Part shown: in pieces, positions 44,643 through 54,639 of the stretch
Numbering within the stretch: position 1 is the first letter of the stretch
Layout of the letters: the number at the start of each line of letters is the position of its first letter
From: Lysinibacillus fusiformis
Lineage (GTDB): Bacteria; Bacillota; Bacilli; Bacillales_A; Planococcaceae
NCBI RefSeq assembly: GCF_002845985.1
Contig: NZ_PDFK01000001.1
Coordinates: forward strand, 372,001 to 436,000
Length of the DNA stretch: 64,000 nucleotides
Reading direction: 5' to 3'
The notes under the pieces: model-generated
Databases searched by the model: none
Told to the model about the DNA's origin: nothing
Seen by the model: the letters and a program-made list of their open reading frames with translations, nothing else
Program-made: the position numbers and the translations under genes

Positions 44643-44672
44643 AAAAAACTGCATGTCAGCATGCAGTTTTTT
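44643..44672 (+). terminator. Intrinsic terminator of the lia operon
   Basis: A 13-bp stem (44643-44655 with 44660-44672), 4-base loop TCAG and a U-run. It also ends at the edge of the HAD gene remnant on the other strand. Confidence 0.92.
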
Positions 44673-44863
44673 CATGTATTTAGAGATACTTGATTAGATC
44701 CACAATATACCTTTTCTAATTCTTGTCGTGATCCATAACCATATGTCACGCCGATAGCATCAAAATCATTTTCACAAGCCCCGATCATGATAAATTGTTC
44801 CTTTGGATACTTGGCAAAATGATGCAGCACCTCTGCAATAATCTCACTTTTATCATAATGAAA
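44672..44863 (-). pseudogene. HAD-family phosphatase remnant (C-terminal part only)
   Basis: The readable part (SEIIAEVLHHFAKYP, FIMIGACEND, DAIGVTYGYGSRQELE) is the C-terminal third of a phosphoglycolate-phosphatase-like HAD enzyme: substrate-linked Lys region, the MIGD motif and the GVTYGYGS end. The key Asp of MIGD is Ala here, about a dozen residues are missing between END and DAIGV, and the N-terminal two thirds with the DxD nucleophile are gone. Upstream codons run straight into the tkt terminator, so no start signal exists. A degraded gene. Confidence 0.7.
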
Positions 44864-44869
44864 AACGAT

Positions 44870-44926
44870 AAAAAAATACCGCAACACTCAGCGAACTTAA
44901 ACATCGACTGAGTGTTGCGGTATTTT
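44870..44926 (-). terminator. Strong intrinsic terminator after tkt
   Basis: A 19-bp perfect stem (44873-44891 with 44908-44926), 16-base loop and U-runs on both strands. It ends nine bases before the tkt stop. Confidence 0.95.
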
Positions 44927-44934
44927 AATATAAA

Positions 44935-46929
44935 TTATAGTGCTTTTACTTTCGCTACGACATTTTCTACAGTGAATCCGTATTTTTCCATTACTAATTC
45001 ACCAGGAGCTGATGCACCGAACTTGTCGATTGCAAGAACGTCACCTTCAAAGCCAGTATATTTATGCCAGCCAAATGATGCACCCATTTCAATCGCAAGA
45101 CGTTTTGTCACAGCTTTTGGTAGGACAGATTCTTTATAAGCTGCGTCTTGTTTTTCAAAGCGATCCATAGACGGCATGGAAACAACTGCCACATCCACAC
45201 CTTCTGCTTTTAACGCTTTCTGTGCTTCAACAGCAAGTGAAACCTCAGAGCCTGTTGCGATTAAAATAGCATCTGCTACTTCTTTTGTAGCAGGAGATAC
45301 TGTGTAAGCACCCTTCGTAACACCATCACGAACTGTTTCAATAGAAGCGTCAAGGACAGGTAAGTTTTGACGAGATAATACTAAAACAGTTGGCGTTTTT
45401 TCTGATGCTACGGCAAGCTCCCAAGCTACCGCTGATTCATTTGCATCCGCAGGACGAATAACAGATAGATTTGGCATCGCACGTAGTGATGCAAGGTGTT
45501 CGATTGGTTCATGTGTTGGACCATCTTCCCCTACTGCAATAGAGTCATGTGTAAATACATATGTTACAGGAAGCCCCATTAATGCAGAAAGACGAACTGC
45601 TGGACGAACATAATCAGAGAATACGAAGAACGTACCGCCAAATACATTTAAACCACCATGAAGAGCCATACCGTTCATCGCAGCACCCATTGCAAATTCA
45701 CGAACACCAAACCAGATGTTGCGACCAGCATAATCGTCTGCAGAGAAATCGCCTGCGCCCTTCATCGTTGTTTTATTGGAGCCAGCAAGGTCAGCGGAAC
45801 CACCAAAGAATGAAGGAGTTTTCTTCGCAATGGCATTAATCGCGTCACCAGAAGAAGAACGTGTTGCTACAGATTTACCTGCCTCATATACTGGTAGCTC
45901 TGACGCAAAGTCCTCTGGTAATTCACCATTCATCGCTTTTTCAAATTGAGCCGCTAACTCTGGGAACTCTTCTTTATATGCAGCAAATTTAGCATTCCAA
46001 GCTTCCTCAGATTGTGCACCTTGTATTTCAGCAGCAGCATTAAATGTATCATACACTTCAGCAGGAATTTGGAATGGCTTGTGTGCCCATTCATACGCAG
46101 CTTTCGTTAAGACAACTTCATCTGTACCAAGTGGCGCACCATGTGAATCTGCTTTACCAGATTTATTTGGAGAACCAAAACCAATCACTGTTTTTACTTC
46201 AATTAATGTTGGTTTGCCAGTTGATTTTTTCGCTTCTTCAATTGTGGCATTAATGGCATCTACATCTGTACCATCAGCCACTTTTAAGTAATTCCAGCCA
46301 TAAGATTCAAAGCGTTTTTGTACGTTTTCTGAGAATGACTTTTCTAAGTCACCGTCTAAAGAAATATCATTAGAATCGTAAAGTACGATTAATTTTTCAA
46401 GTTTTAAGTGACCAGCCAATGAAATAGCTTCAGCTGCTACACCTTCCATTAAGTCACCATCACCACAAAGGGCAAATGTGTAGTGGTCAACGATATCATG
46501 ACCAGGTTTATTGTAAGTAGCCGCTAAATGACGCTCAGCCATTGCCATACCAACTGTCATAGCAATCCCTTGACCAAGTGGACCAGTTGTTGCCTCTACA
46601 CCTACTGTATGACCGTATTCAGGATGTCCTGGTGTTAATGAATCCCATTGGCGGAAGTTTTGAATTTCTTCCATTGGTAAACCATAGCCTCCAAGATGAA
46701 GTAAGCTGTACAGAAGCATAGAACCATGACCAGCTGATAGTACAAAACGATCACGGTTATACCATTTTGGATTTGCTGGATTATGGCGTAATTGTTTTGT
46801 CCATAGCGTATAAGCCATTGGCGCCGCCCCCATTGGTAAACCTGGGTGACCAGAATTTGCTTTTTCGATAGCGTCGATTGACAAAGTTCGAATAGCATTA
46901 ATTGCTAAAAGATCCGCGTGTTGAGTCAT
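44935..46929 (-). CDS. tkt: Transketolase
   Basis: 664 residues. ThDP-binding [13 protein letters not shown] with Asn-Asp ([11 protein letters not shown]), His in [13 protein letters not shown], and the pyrimidine domain [17 protein letters not shown] with [20 protein letters not shown]. It moves two-carbon units between pentose phosphates and glycolytic intermediates. AAGGATG is seven bases from the ATG. Same place as B. subtilis tkt, upstream neighbour ynzC. Confidence 0.96.
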   Translation of the reverse strand: MTQHADLLAINAIRTLSIDAIEKANSGHPGLPMGAAPMAYTLWTKQLRHNPANPKWYNRDRFVLSAGHGSMLLYSLLHLGGYGLPMEEIQNFRQWDSLTPGHPEYGHTVGVEATTGPLGQGIAMTVGMAMAERHLAATYNKPGHDIVDHYTFALCGDGDLMEGVAAEAISLAGHLKLEKLIVLYDSNDISLDGDLEKSFSENVQKRFESYGWNYLKVADGTDVDAINATIEEAKKSTGKPTLIEVKTVIGFGSPNKSGKADSHGAPLGTDEVVLTKAAYEWAHKPFQIPAEVYDTFNAAAEIQGAQSEEAWNAKFAAYKEEFPELAAQFEKAMNGELPEDFASELPVYEAGKSVATRSSSGDAINAIAKKTPSFFGGSADLAGSNKTTMKGAGDFSADDYAGRNIWFGVREFAMGAAMNGMALHGGLNVFGGTFFVFSDYVRPAVRLSALMGLPVTYVFTHDSIAVGEDGPTHEPIEHLASLRAMPNLSVIRPADANESAVAWELAVASEKTPTVLVLSRQNLPVLDASIETVRDGVTKGAYTVSPATKEVADAILIATGSEVSLAVEAQKALKAEGVDVAVVSMPSMDRFEKQDAAYKESVLPKAVTKRLAIEMGASFGWHKYTGFEGDVLAIDKFGASAPGELVMEKYGFTVENVVAKVKAL

Positions 46930-47053
46930 TATATTGTGACATCCTTTCTCGTCCTATATTGTTCTTTTACAGTTTAGTCAACATTGCTTTAGAAAACAAT
47001 GCTTTTGTTATACTAATTGCGTTTTCATACATACTTTATTGAATTGTGTCACA

Positions 47054-47287
47054 TTAATTTAGAAATTTATTTTTTTTAGCTTGTCTTACTTTCTCTGGTG
47101 TCACATCATTACCTTCTGCATCTACCACTTTTACATTTTCAATCGTATCTCGCATAGTCGCTCTAAACGTATCTAAGTACTCCTTGCGAAGCGCTGTTCG
47201 CTCCTTAGCCTCTGCTTCTGTTAATTGACCACTTTTGGCCTTAGCAGAAAGTTCATTAATTCGGTTAATTTTTTCCTTTGATAACAT
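47054..47287 (-). CDS. ynzC: DUF896 protein YnzC
   Basis: 77 residues, the length of the B. subtilis protein. KINRINELSAKAKSGQLTEA and ERTALRKEYLDTFR mark a two-helix hairpin family; the B. subtilis gene follows yneAB in the SOS operon. The ATG at 47287 is preceded by AAAGGTG; a longer version to 47332 lacks a site. Here GNAT, XRE and def genes separate it from yneB. Confidence 0.92.
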   Translation of the reverse strand: MLSKEKINRINELSAKAKSGQLTEAEAKERTALRKEYLDTFRATMRDTIENVKVVDAEGNDVTPEKVRQAKKNKFLN

Positions 47288-47473
47288 TGTTACACACCTT
47301 TCAATACCTAGCTTAATGACTTCAGTATGCAAAGTATAGCATGCTTTCCCTTAAAATGCAGTTATACCAACCCTTAATAACACTTCTTAGCCATAATTTA
47401 CATGACTTCCAGATGTTAGTCGTGTATAACTAATAATAAAAGGAAAAAATTTATATTTATTGGAGGAAATTAA

Positions 47474-47995
47474 ATGAACATCACAACACAGCGATTACTT
47501 ATCCGAAAATTTGAAGCCCAAGATTGGCAGGCTGTTTATAGCTATATGTCTGATGAAACGGTGATGCATTATATGCCTGAAGGAGTTTTAACGGAAGAAC
47601 AAGTCCAAAAATTTATAACAGAAAATAGCGCGGATCAAGCTAAGCATTTTGCCATTACTTTACGCGATCAACCAGAAGTTATTGGTCATTTAGTTTTTCA
47701 TCGATGCTTTGGCGAACATACCTATGAAATTGGATGGGTATTGAATCCTGCTTATCAGCAACATGGCTATGCATCAGAAGCTGCTCAAGCCCTATTAGAT
47801 TATGGATTTTCCAAATTGAAGCTTCATAGAATAATAGCAACATGCCAACCCGAAAATATAGCTTCTTACCGAGTGATGGAAAAGATCGGTATGCGGCGTG
47901 AAGGATTTTTTAAAAAATGTATACCGCATGGTGACAATTGGTGGGATGAATACTATTACGCAATCTTGCAAGAAGAATGGCATAGAACTCTATAA
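47474..47995 (+). CDS. GNAT acetyltransferase, RimL-type
   Basis: 173 residues. ITTQRLLIRKFEAQDWQAVY, EIGWVLNPAYQQHGYASEAA and RIIATCQPENIASYRVMEKI give a complete GNAT fold of the ribosomal-protein-alanine acetyltransferase type; acceptor not known. GGAGG precedes the ATG. It is part of an insertion, together with XRE and def, between ynzC and yneB. Confidence 0.85.
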   Translation: MNITTQRLLIRKFEAQDWQAVYSYMSDETVMHYMPEGVLTEEQVQKFITENSADQAKHFAITLRDQPEVIGHLVFHRCFGEHTYEIGWVLNPAYQQHGYASEAAQALLDYGFSKLKLHRIIATCQPENIASYRVMEKIGMRREGFFKKCIPHGDNWWDEYYYAILQEEWHRTL

Positions 47996-48003
47996 AATGA
48001 CCG

Positions 48004-48018
48004 TGTTACATAGTAACA
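48004..48018. promoter_or_regulatory. Candidate operator upstream of the XRE-def pair
   Basis: TGTTAC-ATA-GTAACA, a 6-bp perfect inverted repeat with a 3-base spacer, about 90 bp before the XRE start. A -10-like TATAAA (about 48043-48048) lies downstream. Wider bases (ATGACC and GGTCAT, 47997-48030) extend the symmetry. Could be a weak hairpin instead. Confidence 0.35.
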
Positions 48019-48106
48019 ACATTTGGTCATTCAGTAAAAAGAGTATAAAATAAATGGCTAACACTTCAGACAAAACGGAGGGATAAACCTGAGGAGTATG
48101 ATCAAA

Positions 48107-48271
48107 ATGTTGAGAAACAAATTAGGGATAACCAAAGCTATACTTACGAAAGAATGCGGTGTTGTTAGACAGACAATTAATTGTATTGAAAATGATAAGT
48201 ACGAGCCATTAGCTTTGAAGATGGCTAAAGTCCTCAATAGCCGTATTGATGAGGTGTTTATGTATGACTAA
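48107..48271 (+). CDS. Small XRE-family regulator
   Basis: 54 residues, essentially one helix-turn-helix: LRNKLGITKAILTKECGVV, then RQTINCIENDKYEP and RIDEVFMYD, as in YozG-type mini-regulators with 'RQTI-x-x-IE-N-x-KY-x-P'. It is slightly shorter than usual after KYEP. ATG at 48107 is ten bases from GAGGAG; another at 48098 is possible. It overlaps the start of the deformylase gene by 8 bp, so the two are co-translated. Confidence 0.75.
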   Translation: MLRNKLGITKAILTKECGVVRQTINCIENDKYEPLALKMAKVLNSRIDEVFMYD

Positions 48272-48839
48272 ATTTCTTCCTGATTCGATCATTACCATGA
48301 AAGATTTTGTGAAAGAAGACTCGGTATTATTACGAAAACAAACCGAAGAAGTGACGACACCCTTAAACCAAGAGGATCGAAATACTTTATTAGCTATGCT
48401 GCAATATCTCAAAAACAGCCAAGATCCAACGCTAGCAAAAAAATATAAGCTTCGCCCTGGAACTGGGTTGTCTGCAAATCAAATAGGTGTAGACAAACGA
48501 ATGTTTGCTGTACTATTTGATCATAATGAAATGGTGTTTATCAATCCCAAAATCATAAGTCATTCCCTCAATATGATTTATTTACCTGATGGAGAAGGCT
48601 GCCTGTCGGTTAATCGACCTGTCCATGGTTTTGTGCCAAGATACGAGCGTATTAAGGTCAGAGCATATGACATTGATGGTCAAGAATTCATCCTGCCGTT
48701 TCAGGGCTATGGGGCGATCGTTGTCCAACATGAAATCGATCATTTAAATGGCATAATGTTTTATGATCGAATAAATAAAGAGAATCCTTTTCGACTACCT
48801 ACTAACATCATCATCAACAGTTTGACTTCCTATCAATAG
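48264..48839 (+). CDS. def: Peptide deformylase
   Basis: 191 residues from the ATG at 48264. All three motifs are intact: GTGLSANQ (66-73), EGCLS with Cys113, and HEIDH (156-160). The N-terminal extension and insert place it with the longer Gram-positive type (B. subtilis YkrB). It removes the formyl group from new proteins. GAGGTG inside the XRE gene is seven bases from this ATG. Because it is coupled to a regulator and outside the usual def-fmt locus, it may be a second, regulated deformylase. Confidence 0.92.
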   Translation: MTKFLPDSIITMKDFVKEDSVLLRKQTEEVTTPLNQEDRNTLLAMLQYLKNSQDPTLAKKYKLRPGTGLSANQIGVDKRMFAVLFDHNEMVFINPKIISHSLNMIYLPDGEGCLSVNRPVHGFVPRYERIKVRAYDIDGQEFILPFQGYGAIVVQHEIDHLNGIMFYDRINKENPFRLPTNIIINSLTSYQ

Positions 48840-48857
48840 CGTTTTTTTACTGTGAAT

Positions 48858-49856
<999 letters not shown>

Positions 49857-49875
49857 AGTTACAACCCCTTTTTTA

Positions 49876-49965
49876 GAATGTTTGTTCGGAATGTATGTTC
49901 TCATAATAAAGCGAACAAACGTTTTTGTCAAACACTTTTCGAACCTATGTTTGCATACATGTTCG
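49876..49965. promoter_or_regulatory. LexA operator cluster between yneA and lexA
   Basis: Bacillus LexA (Din) boxes, consensus CGAAC-N4-GTTCG. Two good sites: CGAAC-CTAT-GTTTG (49940-49953) and CGAAC-AAAC-GTTTT (49912-49925). Two with GAAT in the left half: GAAT-GTTT-GTTCG (49876-49888) and GAAT-GTAT-GTTC (49889-49900), head to tail. A half-site, ACATGTTCG, is at 49957-49965. They cover both divergent promoters. Confidence 0.85.
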
Positions 49966-50022
49966 CATTCTGTTATACTATCAAATAAGAAGAATGATAT
50001 TAGAAAAAAGAGGTGAGCACTC

Positions 50023-50640
50023 ATGAAAAAAGTTTCGAAAAGACAAGAGGACATTTTGGCTTTTATTAAAGAAGAGGTACGAGCTAAGGGATATCCACCA
50101 TCAGTACGTGAAATCGGGGAAGCAGTCGGACTTGCTTCAAGTTCAACTGTTCATGGTCATTTAGCTCGATTAGAACAAAAGGGCTTTATTCGTCGAGATC
50201 CAACAAAGCCACGTGCAATTGAAATTTTAGAGCCTGAAGAGTCTATTCAAAAGCAACAAGTCATTCATGTACCACTTGTGGGGAAGGTAACTGCTGGTTC
50301 CCCAATTACTGCTATTGAAAACATTGAAGAATATTTCCCATTACCAGATACGTATGGCACAAGCGAGGATCAGTTATTCATGCTAGAGATTATGGGGGAA
50401 TCTATGATTGAAGCAGGAATTTTAGACGGCGATTTAGTTATTGTGAAGCAAAAGGCAACAGCTAATAACGGAGATATTGTTGTAGCCATGACAGCAGAGG
50501 ATGAAGCAACGGTCAAACGTTTCTTCAAGGAAAAAAATCATTTCCGTTTACAGCCTGAAAACTCATCTATGGAGCCTATTATCGTCGATCAAGTTTCTAT
50601 TTTAGGACAAGTTGTAGGACTATATCGTCGTGTACATTAA
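50023..50640 (+). CDS. lexA: SOS repressor LexA
   Basis: 205 residues. N-terminal winged helix ([38 protein letters not shown]). Self-cleavage site Ala91-Gly92 in VTAGSPITA, with catalytic Ser127 ([10 protein letters not shown]) and Lys165 (EATVKRFFK). GAGGTGAG precedes the ATG. It represses itself and yneAB through the shared operator region. Confidence 0.97.
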   Translation: MKKVSKRQEDILAFIKEEVRAKGYPPSVREIGEAVGLASSSTVHGHLARLEQKGFIRRDPTKPRAIEILEPEESIQKQQVIHVPLVGKVTAGSPITAIENIEEYFPLPDTYGTSEDQLFMLEIMGESMIEAGILDGDLVIVKQKATANNGDIVVAMTAEDEATVKRFFKEKNHFRLQPENSSMEPIIVDQVSILGQVVGLYRRVH

Positions 50641-50658
50641 TCATTTAAAGTAGGTTTT

Positions 50659-50700
50659 GAGGATTATGTGTTCCTTCTAAGAGCATGTATCCTCTTTTTT
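50659..50700 (+). terminator. Intrinsic terminator after lexA
   Basis: Outer stem GAGGAT/ATCCTC (50659-50664 with 50689-50694), an inner TATG/CATG pairing, and six U's at 50695-50700. Confidence 0.75.
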
Positions 50701-50704
50701 ACGC

Positions 50705-50736
50705 AAAAAAAGAATCCATATATGGTTGGATTCTTT
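50705..50736 (-). terminator. Intrinsic terminator after the C26 peptidase gene
   Basis: A 10-bp perfect stem (50709-50718 with 50727-50736), 8-base loop, and U's on the minus strand from A's at 50705-50711. Confidence 0.88.
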
Positions 50737-50750
50737 GTACAGTCCCCCTG

Positions 50751-51473
50751 CTACGCTTCCTTTTTGAATTTTAAGCTAGCTTCAACAAAGGCTGAAAATA
50801 ATTTTTGTGCAGGCTCATCTCCTGCTATAGCTAGTTCCTCGGGATGCCACTGAACAGCCAAGCAAAATGGCAACTCTTCATGAACAACTGCTTCGATAAT
50901 GCCATCACTCGATTTTGCTGCTACTTTTAATTTCTCTGCTAATACATTAACTGCCTGATGATGAAATGAATTTACCGCTATTTTCTCTTGTTGTAAAATG
51001 GTCGCTAATAAATTCTCCTCCATAATTTGTACATAATGAGTAGCTACAGCTCGAGCAGATTGCTGTACATGCTTGAGCAGCTTAGTACTAAAATGGTCAC
51101 TATCAATATCCTGAAATAAAGTACCACCTAGTGCTACATTTAGTATTTGAATGCCTCGGCAAATACCCAAAATAGGCATCTTTCGTGTGAATGCCGCTTC
51201 AATTAATGCTAACTCTACCGTATCTCTTGCTGGATGAATTTTCCCTAGTTTTGGTGCAGGCTCTGCCCCATACAGAAATGGATGCACGTCATAGCCTCCA
51301 GATAACAATAAACCATCTGTAAGGGATAGAATTTGTGTGGCATCCTCCTCTACGCCAAGTGGAATAATAAGAGGAATCCCACCTGCATCAATGATACTTT
51401 TACTGTAAGCAGCATTTAATCGAGAGGATAAATCATCTTCCACAAAGGCTGTAATGCCAATAATCGGTTTCAC
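50751..51473 (-). CDS. Peptidase C26, gamma-glutamyl-gamma-aminobutyrate hydrolase-like
   Basis: 240 residues, class I glutamine-amidotransferase fold. Nucleophile Cys in MPILGICRGIQILNV; His and Glu in AVQWHPEEL; the GGYDVHPFLYG region near residue 60 is typical of the PuuD family. It should cut gamma-glutamyl bonds of small amides; the real substrate is open. GTG start six bases after GGAGGG; the longer in-frame version to 51506 lacks a site. It lies just past the pilus operon and may be read from it, since no terminator is seen after pilD. Confidence 0.85.
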   Translation of the reverse strand: MKPIIGITAFVEDDLSSRLNAAYSKSIIDAGGIPLIIPLGVEEDATQILSLTDGLLLSGGYDVHPFLYGAEPAPKLGKIHPARDTVELALIEAAFTRKMPILGICRGIQILNVALGGTLFQDIDSDHFSTKLLKHVQQSARAVATHYVQIMEENLLATILQQEKIAVNSFHHQAVNVLAEKLKVAAKSSDGIIEAVVHEELPFCLAVQWHPEELAIAGDEPAQKLFSAFVEASLKFKKEA

Positions 51474-51506
51474 TTGCTTCCCTCCATATGCTTGAAGATT
51501 GAACAA

Positions 51507-52259
51507 TTACCAAAAACCTAAATACCAATCGATTAATGAATCCCCATAAAAATAGACAATGATAGCGGCTAATGCAATAGAAGGTCCAAAAGGAATAGGT
51601 GTTTTTCTCCCCTGCTTGTTCTTCGTTAACACGACAAGCCCGACAATCATGCCGATAACTGCAGCTATAAATAATGTTAACAGTGTATGCATTGTACCAA
51701 GAACAAGTCCAATTAAAAAGAATAATTTAATATCGCCTCCACCCATGCCCCCGTTTGATATCACAGCAATACTATATAATATGCCGAAACCAACGACTGC
51801 ACCTACAGCACAGTCCCACCAGGGTGTTAATGGCGACAATACTCGTCCAATAATAAGGAAGGGTAAAAAGAATAAAAGCACCTTATTCGGAATCAGCATA
51901 TAGGCTATATCAGAAACAACAATGATGACTAATAATGAAATAAAAAATAGGGCTACTATAAACTCTATGCTCCAACCAAGCTGCCAATATGCAAAGGCAA
52001 ACAATAATCCTGTTAATAATTCCATTACTGGATAAATCCAAGCTATTTTATTACCACAGCTCCGACATTTCCCCCCAAAAAACACATAAGATAAAACTGG
52101 CACTAAATCAAGCGCCGTCAGTTGCCTTTGACATTTAGTACAATGTGAAGGAGGTTGTACAATCGACTCCTTCTGTGGCACACGTAAGCCTACCACATTA
52201 TAAAAAGAGCCAAAGACAAGCCCAAATAAAAATAGAAAGATTGTATAAGCCATTTCCAA
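51507..52259 (-). CDS. pilD: Type IV prepilin peptidase/methylase (PilD/ComC family)
   Basis: 250 residues with seven or so membrane helices. N-terminal cytosolic zinc-type motif CTKC with CRSC; catalytic aspartates in VVSDIAYMLIPN and GGGDIKLFF. It removes the leader of PilA and the minor pilins and methylates the new N-terminus. TTG start eight bases after GGAGG. The last gene of the leftward pil arm, separated from pilO by a hairpin. It could equally serve the ComG pseudopilins. Confidence 0.92.
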   Translation of the reverse strand: MEMAYTIFLFLFGLVFGSFYNVVGLRVPQKESIVQPPSHCTKCQRQLTALDLVPVLSYVFFGGKCRSCGNKIAWIYPVMELLTGLLFAFAYWQLGWSIEFIVALFFISLLVIIVVSDIAYMLIPNKVLLFFLPFLIIGRVLSPLTPWWDCAVGAVVGFGILYSIAVISNGGMGGGDIKLFFLIGLVLGTMHTLLTLFIAAVIGMIVGLVVLTKNKQGRKTPIPFGPSIALAAIIVYFYGDSLIDWYLGFW

Positions 52260-52279
52260 TTTTCTGTCCTCCTAAACTA

Positions 52280-52315
52280 ATAGGCGCCCATACAGATGCA
52301 GTATGGAACGCCTAT
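52280..52315 (-). other. Stable hairpin between pilO and pilD
   Basis: Two stacked helices: 7 bp (52280-52286 with 52309-52315) and 6 bp (52288-52293 with 52301-52306), loop 7 bases. No U-tract follows, and the pilD ribosome-binding site comes right after, so it may be an RNA-processing or attenuating structure rather than a full terminator. Confidence 0.65.
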
Positions 52316-52326
52316 CAATGCAATTA

Positions 52327-53016
52327 TTACTCTCCTTCGTAATAGAACGTCGTCACCTGGACGGTAGCTTGTAAAGTAAGATCCGTATCTTTTTCTAATT
52401 GATCCTGCTCTCCAGGCAATTTGAATTCGATAGTATCCGTTTTCATCACACGCTGTAATTGTTCAATTTCTTGTAAAAAGCTCTCTAGAGAATTAAAATC
52501 AAGCGCCCCAACCTCTAATATAAAAGTAATCAACTTTAAATTCGATGGTAAGGAATCCTTTGAAATAGATGAAATCGGTGAACTCTTAATCTTGTTATCC
52601 TGCTCACCATTAACCTCTTCTTCAGCTTGCTCCAACAGATTAAGGTCTTGCGATACATCTGATTGCGAAACAGCCGCATCATCATTTTGAACTGTTAATG
52701 ACTTTATGCGTGTTCCTGTCACTTCCTCAATCTCAGCTAAATCTAGTATGATCTTTTCAACAGCTCTTGTTGTAGGTAGCTTCTGTCTTAACGCTAAAAC
52801 ATTGATAGTCGACTGACCCTGCTCCTTGTCTAATTGAGCTAATTGTTCTTTTACACTAGAAATCTCTTGCTGGAGTTGTGATACATGACTCTCTTTTGCT
52901 TCTACTTCATTTAATCTTGGTAATAATAAATAATAATAAAGCGCAAATAAAATAGAAACGATTAAAGTCAATAACAAGATAATAGATGAATTTTTACTAC
53001 TCGTTAATTTATTCAT
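52327..53016 (-). CDS. pilO: PilO-like pilus assembly protein
   Basis: 229 residues: membrane helix at about 12-30 (SIILLLTLIVSILFALYYYL), coiled coil about 35-70 (VEAKESHVSQLQQEISSVKEQLAQL), then a linker rich in Asp/Ser and a ferredoxin-like C-terminal domain with FNSLESFLQEIEQLQRVMK. The inner-membrane PilO partner of PilN. The ATG overlaps the pilN stop by 4 bp. Assigned by topology and order. Confidence 0.8.
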   Translation of the reverse strand: MNKLTSSKNSSIILLLTLIVSILFALYYYLLLPRLNEVEAKESHVSQLQQEISSVKEQLAQLDKEQGQSTINVLALRQKLPTTRAVEKIILDLAEIEEVTGTRIKSLTVQNDDAAVSQSDVSQDLNLLEQAEEEVNGEQDNKIKSSPISSISKDSLPSNLKLITFILEVGALDFNSLESFLQEIEQLQRVMKTDTIEFKLPGEQDQLEKDTDLTLQATVQVTTFYYEGE

Positions 53017-53606
53017 GAGCGTCGTCCTCCAGCTAAATATATAAAGTCGATTGTCGCCGTAATGGACACTGAATAACGTGGTACTTCTTTAAATTTTTGT
53101 TCAGGCGTTAATTCCTTCTGTTCGCCAAGCTCTATATCGAAGTTTGACACTGTATTAATTTGTGCGTCTGTAAAAAAACTACTCATTAAAAGTCGCTCTA
53201 CATATTTCGATATATCGGTCATCGTTTCAAAATCCACTTCAATAGTAACTGTATTTTCCCCAAAAACGTAGCTACGCAAGTATGTTTGAGTTGGTAGTAA
53301 AGTTTTCGTTTCATCAATTAATGGGGTTACAGGATAAGAAACACCTTGAATATAGGCAACAGATTCCTCCAATGATCCCTGATCAACACTTTGTCTTACA
53401 TCTAACTCTTGCTGTAATTGTTCAAGCTGTGTCGTTAATGTCTTTTCCTCAGCAGCTAAACGTGACAAATCACTTTTAGCTGTAAAAAATATAAATAGTA
53501 AATAAGCTGCTATTAGACCCACAATGACAATTATCAAGCTATAAAAAAGCTTTGGTGAAGTAGACCGTTTTTCAAGCTGTGGTAAGAGGTTTATATCTGG
53601 AACCAT
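53013..53606 (-). CDS. pilN: PilN-like pilus assembly protein
   Basis: 197 residues. N-terminal cytosolic DINLLPQ (the PilN motif that binds PilM), membrane helix about 22-43, coiled coil 45-75, then a beta/alpha domain. Forms the PilMNO platform. GGAGG is seven bases from the ATG, which shares one base with the pilM stop (TAATG). Confidence 0.87.
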   Translation of the reverse strand: MVPDINLLPQLEKRSTSPKLFYSLIIVIVGLIAAYLLFIFFTAKSDLSRLAAEEKTLTTQLEQLQQELDVRQSVDQGSLEESVAYIQGVSYPVTPLIDETKTLLPTQTYLRSYVFGENTVTIEVDFETMTDISKYVERLLMSSFFTDAQINTVSNFDIELGEQKELTPEQKFKEVPRYSVSITATIDFIYLAGGRRS

Positions 53607-54580
53607 TAATGAACCTCCTTCAAAGCTAAGCCTAGCAATGTTGAAAATTCTTTTTTAAAATAAGGAAAGAACTTTTCAATTTTTGCTCCATCAACAATCA
53701 TCAAAGGTGTCTCTAAATTAGAAGATAATAAGGTTCCTATTGATTTGAGTAACGGGTTATCACCAAGCATTATGATTTCATCTACTGTTTTTTCCCCTTT
53801 ATGTAAAGAAAACTTAAAGAAATTCATCATCCGATCAATTTCTAAAACCTGATCCATGACGACCATCTGGTAATCTTCGGTTTCACCATTGTAGAGAAAT
53901 TGGTAGCTAAATTCATCGACTTTTTTGCCCTGCCATTGTGCCATATCTGTTTCAATCGATTGATAACGTAAAAACTCAACCTGTCCGTTTGAAAAGATAC
54001 TAATGGAAAGTTCATTGATAGACCACTCAGCAATTAAATATGTTTTATTAGGCACTAACATTGACATATGTTCTAACAAACGTATATTGCATAAGGCTCG
54101 AATATCGGCAGCTTCAGGGTCCAAGGAGACATCTAACAGCATTCCTACTATTTTCGTAATTTCCTCTGAAGGTGCAGCAAATAATATCGCCTTGCCGTCC
54201 TCCGCATCGGGATCATAAACATCAATTAACGGGTCCTGAAAAGGTAAATGAATAGAATGGCCCAACTCCATTTCAGCATATCCTCGTAATTCCTGTGGTT
54301 TAACATCTTTAGGATGCTCGAAACTTTTTAATAAAACAGTTGTATCAGGCACAAACATACGCACAGCCTGTTTTTTTCCTGTCCACTTCACAACCTGTTC
54401 TTTAATAATTTCAAAAAGAGCCACCTCATCTATGATTGCTCCATTTTCAACGATATCAACTGGTAAAGGATATTCATAGCCATGCCAATGACTAGGCTCA
54501 GGTCCTTTCGCCACAATCGCACGTAGCACATAATCCTTCAGTTCAATCGATACATGCGACTTTCTCTTTCTCTTAAACAT
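53606..54580 (-). CDS. pilM: PilM-like actin-fold pilus assembly protein
   Basis: 324 residues from the ATG at 54580. Actin/FtsA-like fold as in PilM: HVSIELKDYVLRAIVAKGPE (phosphate 1 region), YAEMELGHSIHLPFQDPLID, then LIAEWSINELSISIFSNGQ and IIMLGDNPLLKSIG. Cytosolic partner of PilN. AAGGAGG is nine bases from the ATG; the longer version to 54625 lacks a site. More divergent than PilB/PilT. Confidence 0.83.
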   Translation of the reverse strand: MFKRKRKSHVSIELKDYVLRAIVAKGPEPSHWHGYEYPLPVDIVENGAIIDEVALFEIIKEQVVKWTGKKQAVRMFVPDTTVLLKSFEHPKDVKPQELRGYAEMELGHSIHLPFQDPLIDVYDPDAEDGKAILFAAPSEEITKIVGMLLDVSLDPEAADIRALCNIRLLEHMSMLVPNKTYLIAEWSINELSISIFSNGQVEFLRYQSIETDMAQWQGKKVDEFSYQFLYNGETEDYQMVVMDQVLEIDRMMNFFKFSLHKGEKTVDEIIMLGDNPLLKSIGTLLSSNLETPLMIVDGAKIEKFFPYFKKEFSTLLGLALKEVH

Positions 54581-54639
54581 GTGAAAAGACCTCCTTTTCC
54601 TATTCAGTATAAATGATTTTATCAATTAGTCATCCATTC

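Noticed and set aside
49857..50054. Long N-terminal extension of YneA
   Set aside because: Crosses all LexA operators and enters lexA antisense; AAGGGG selects the ATG at 49856.
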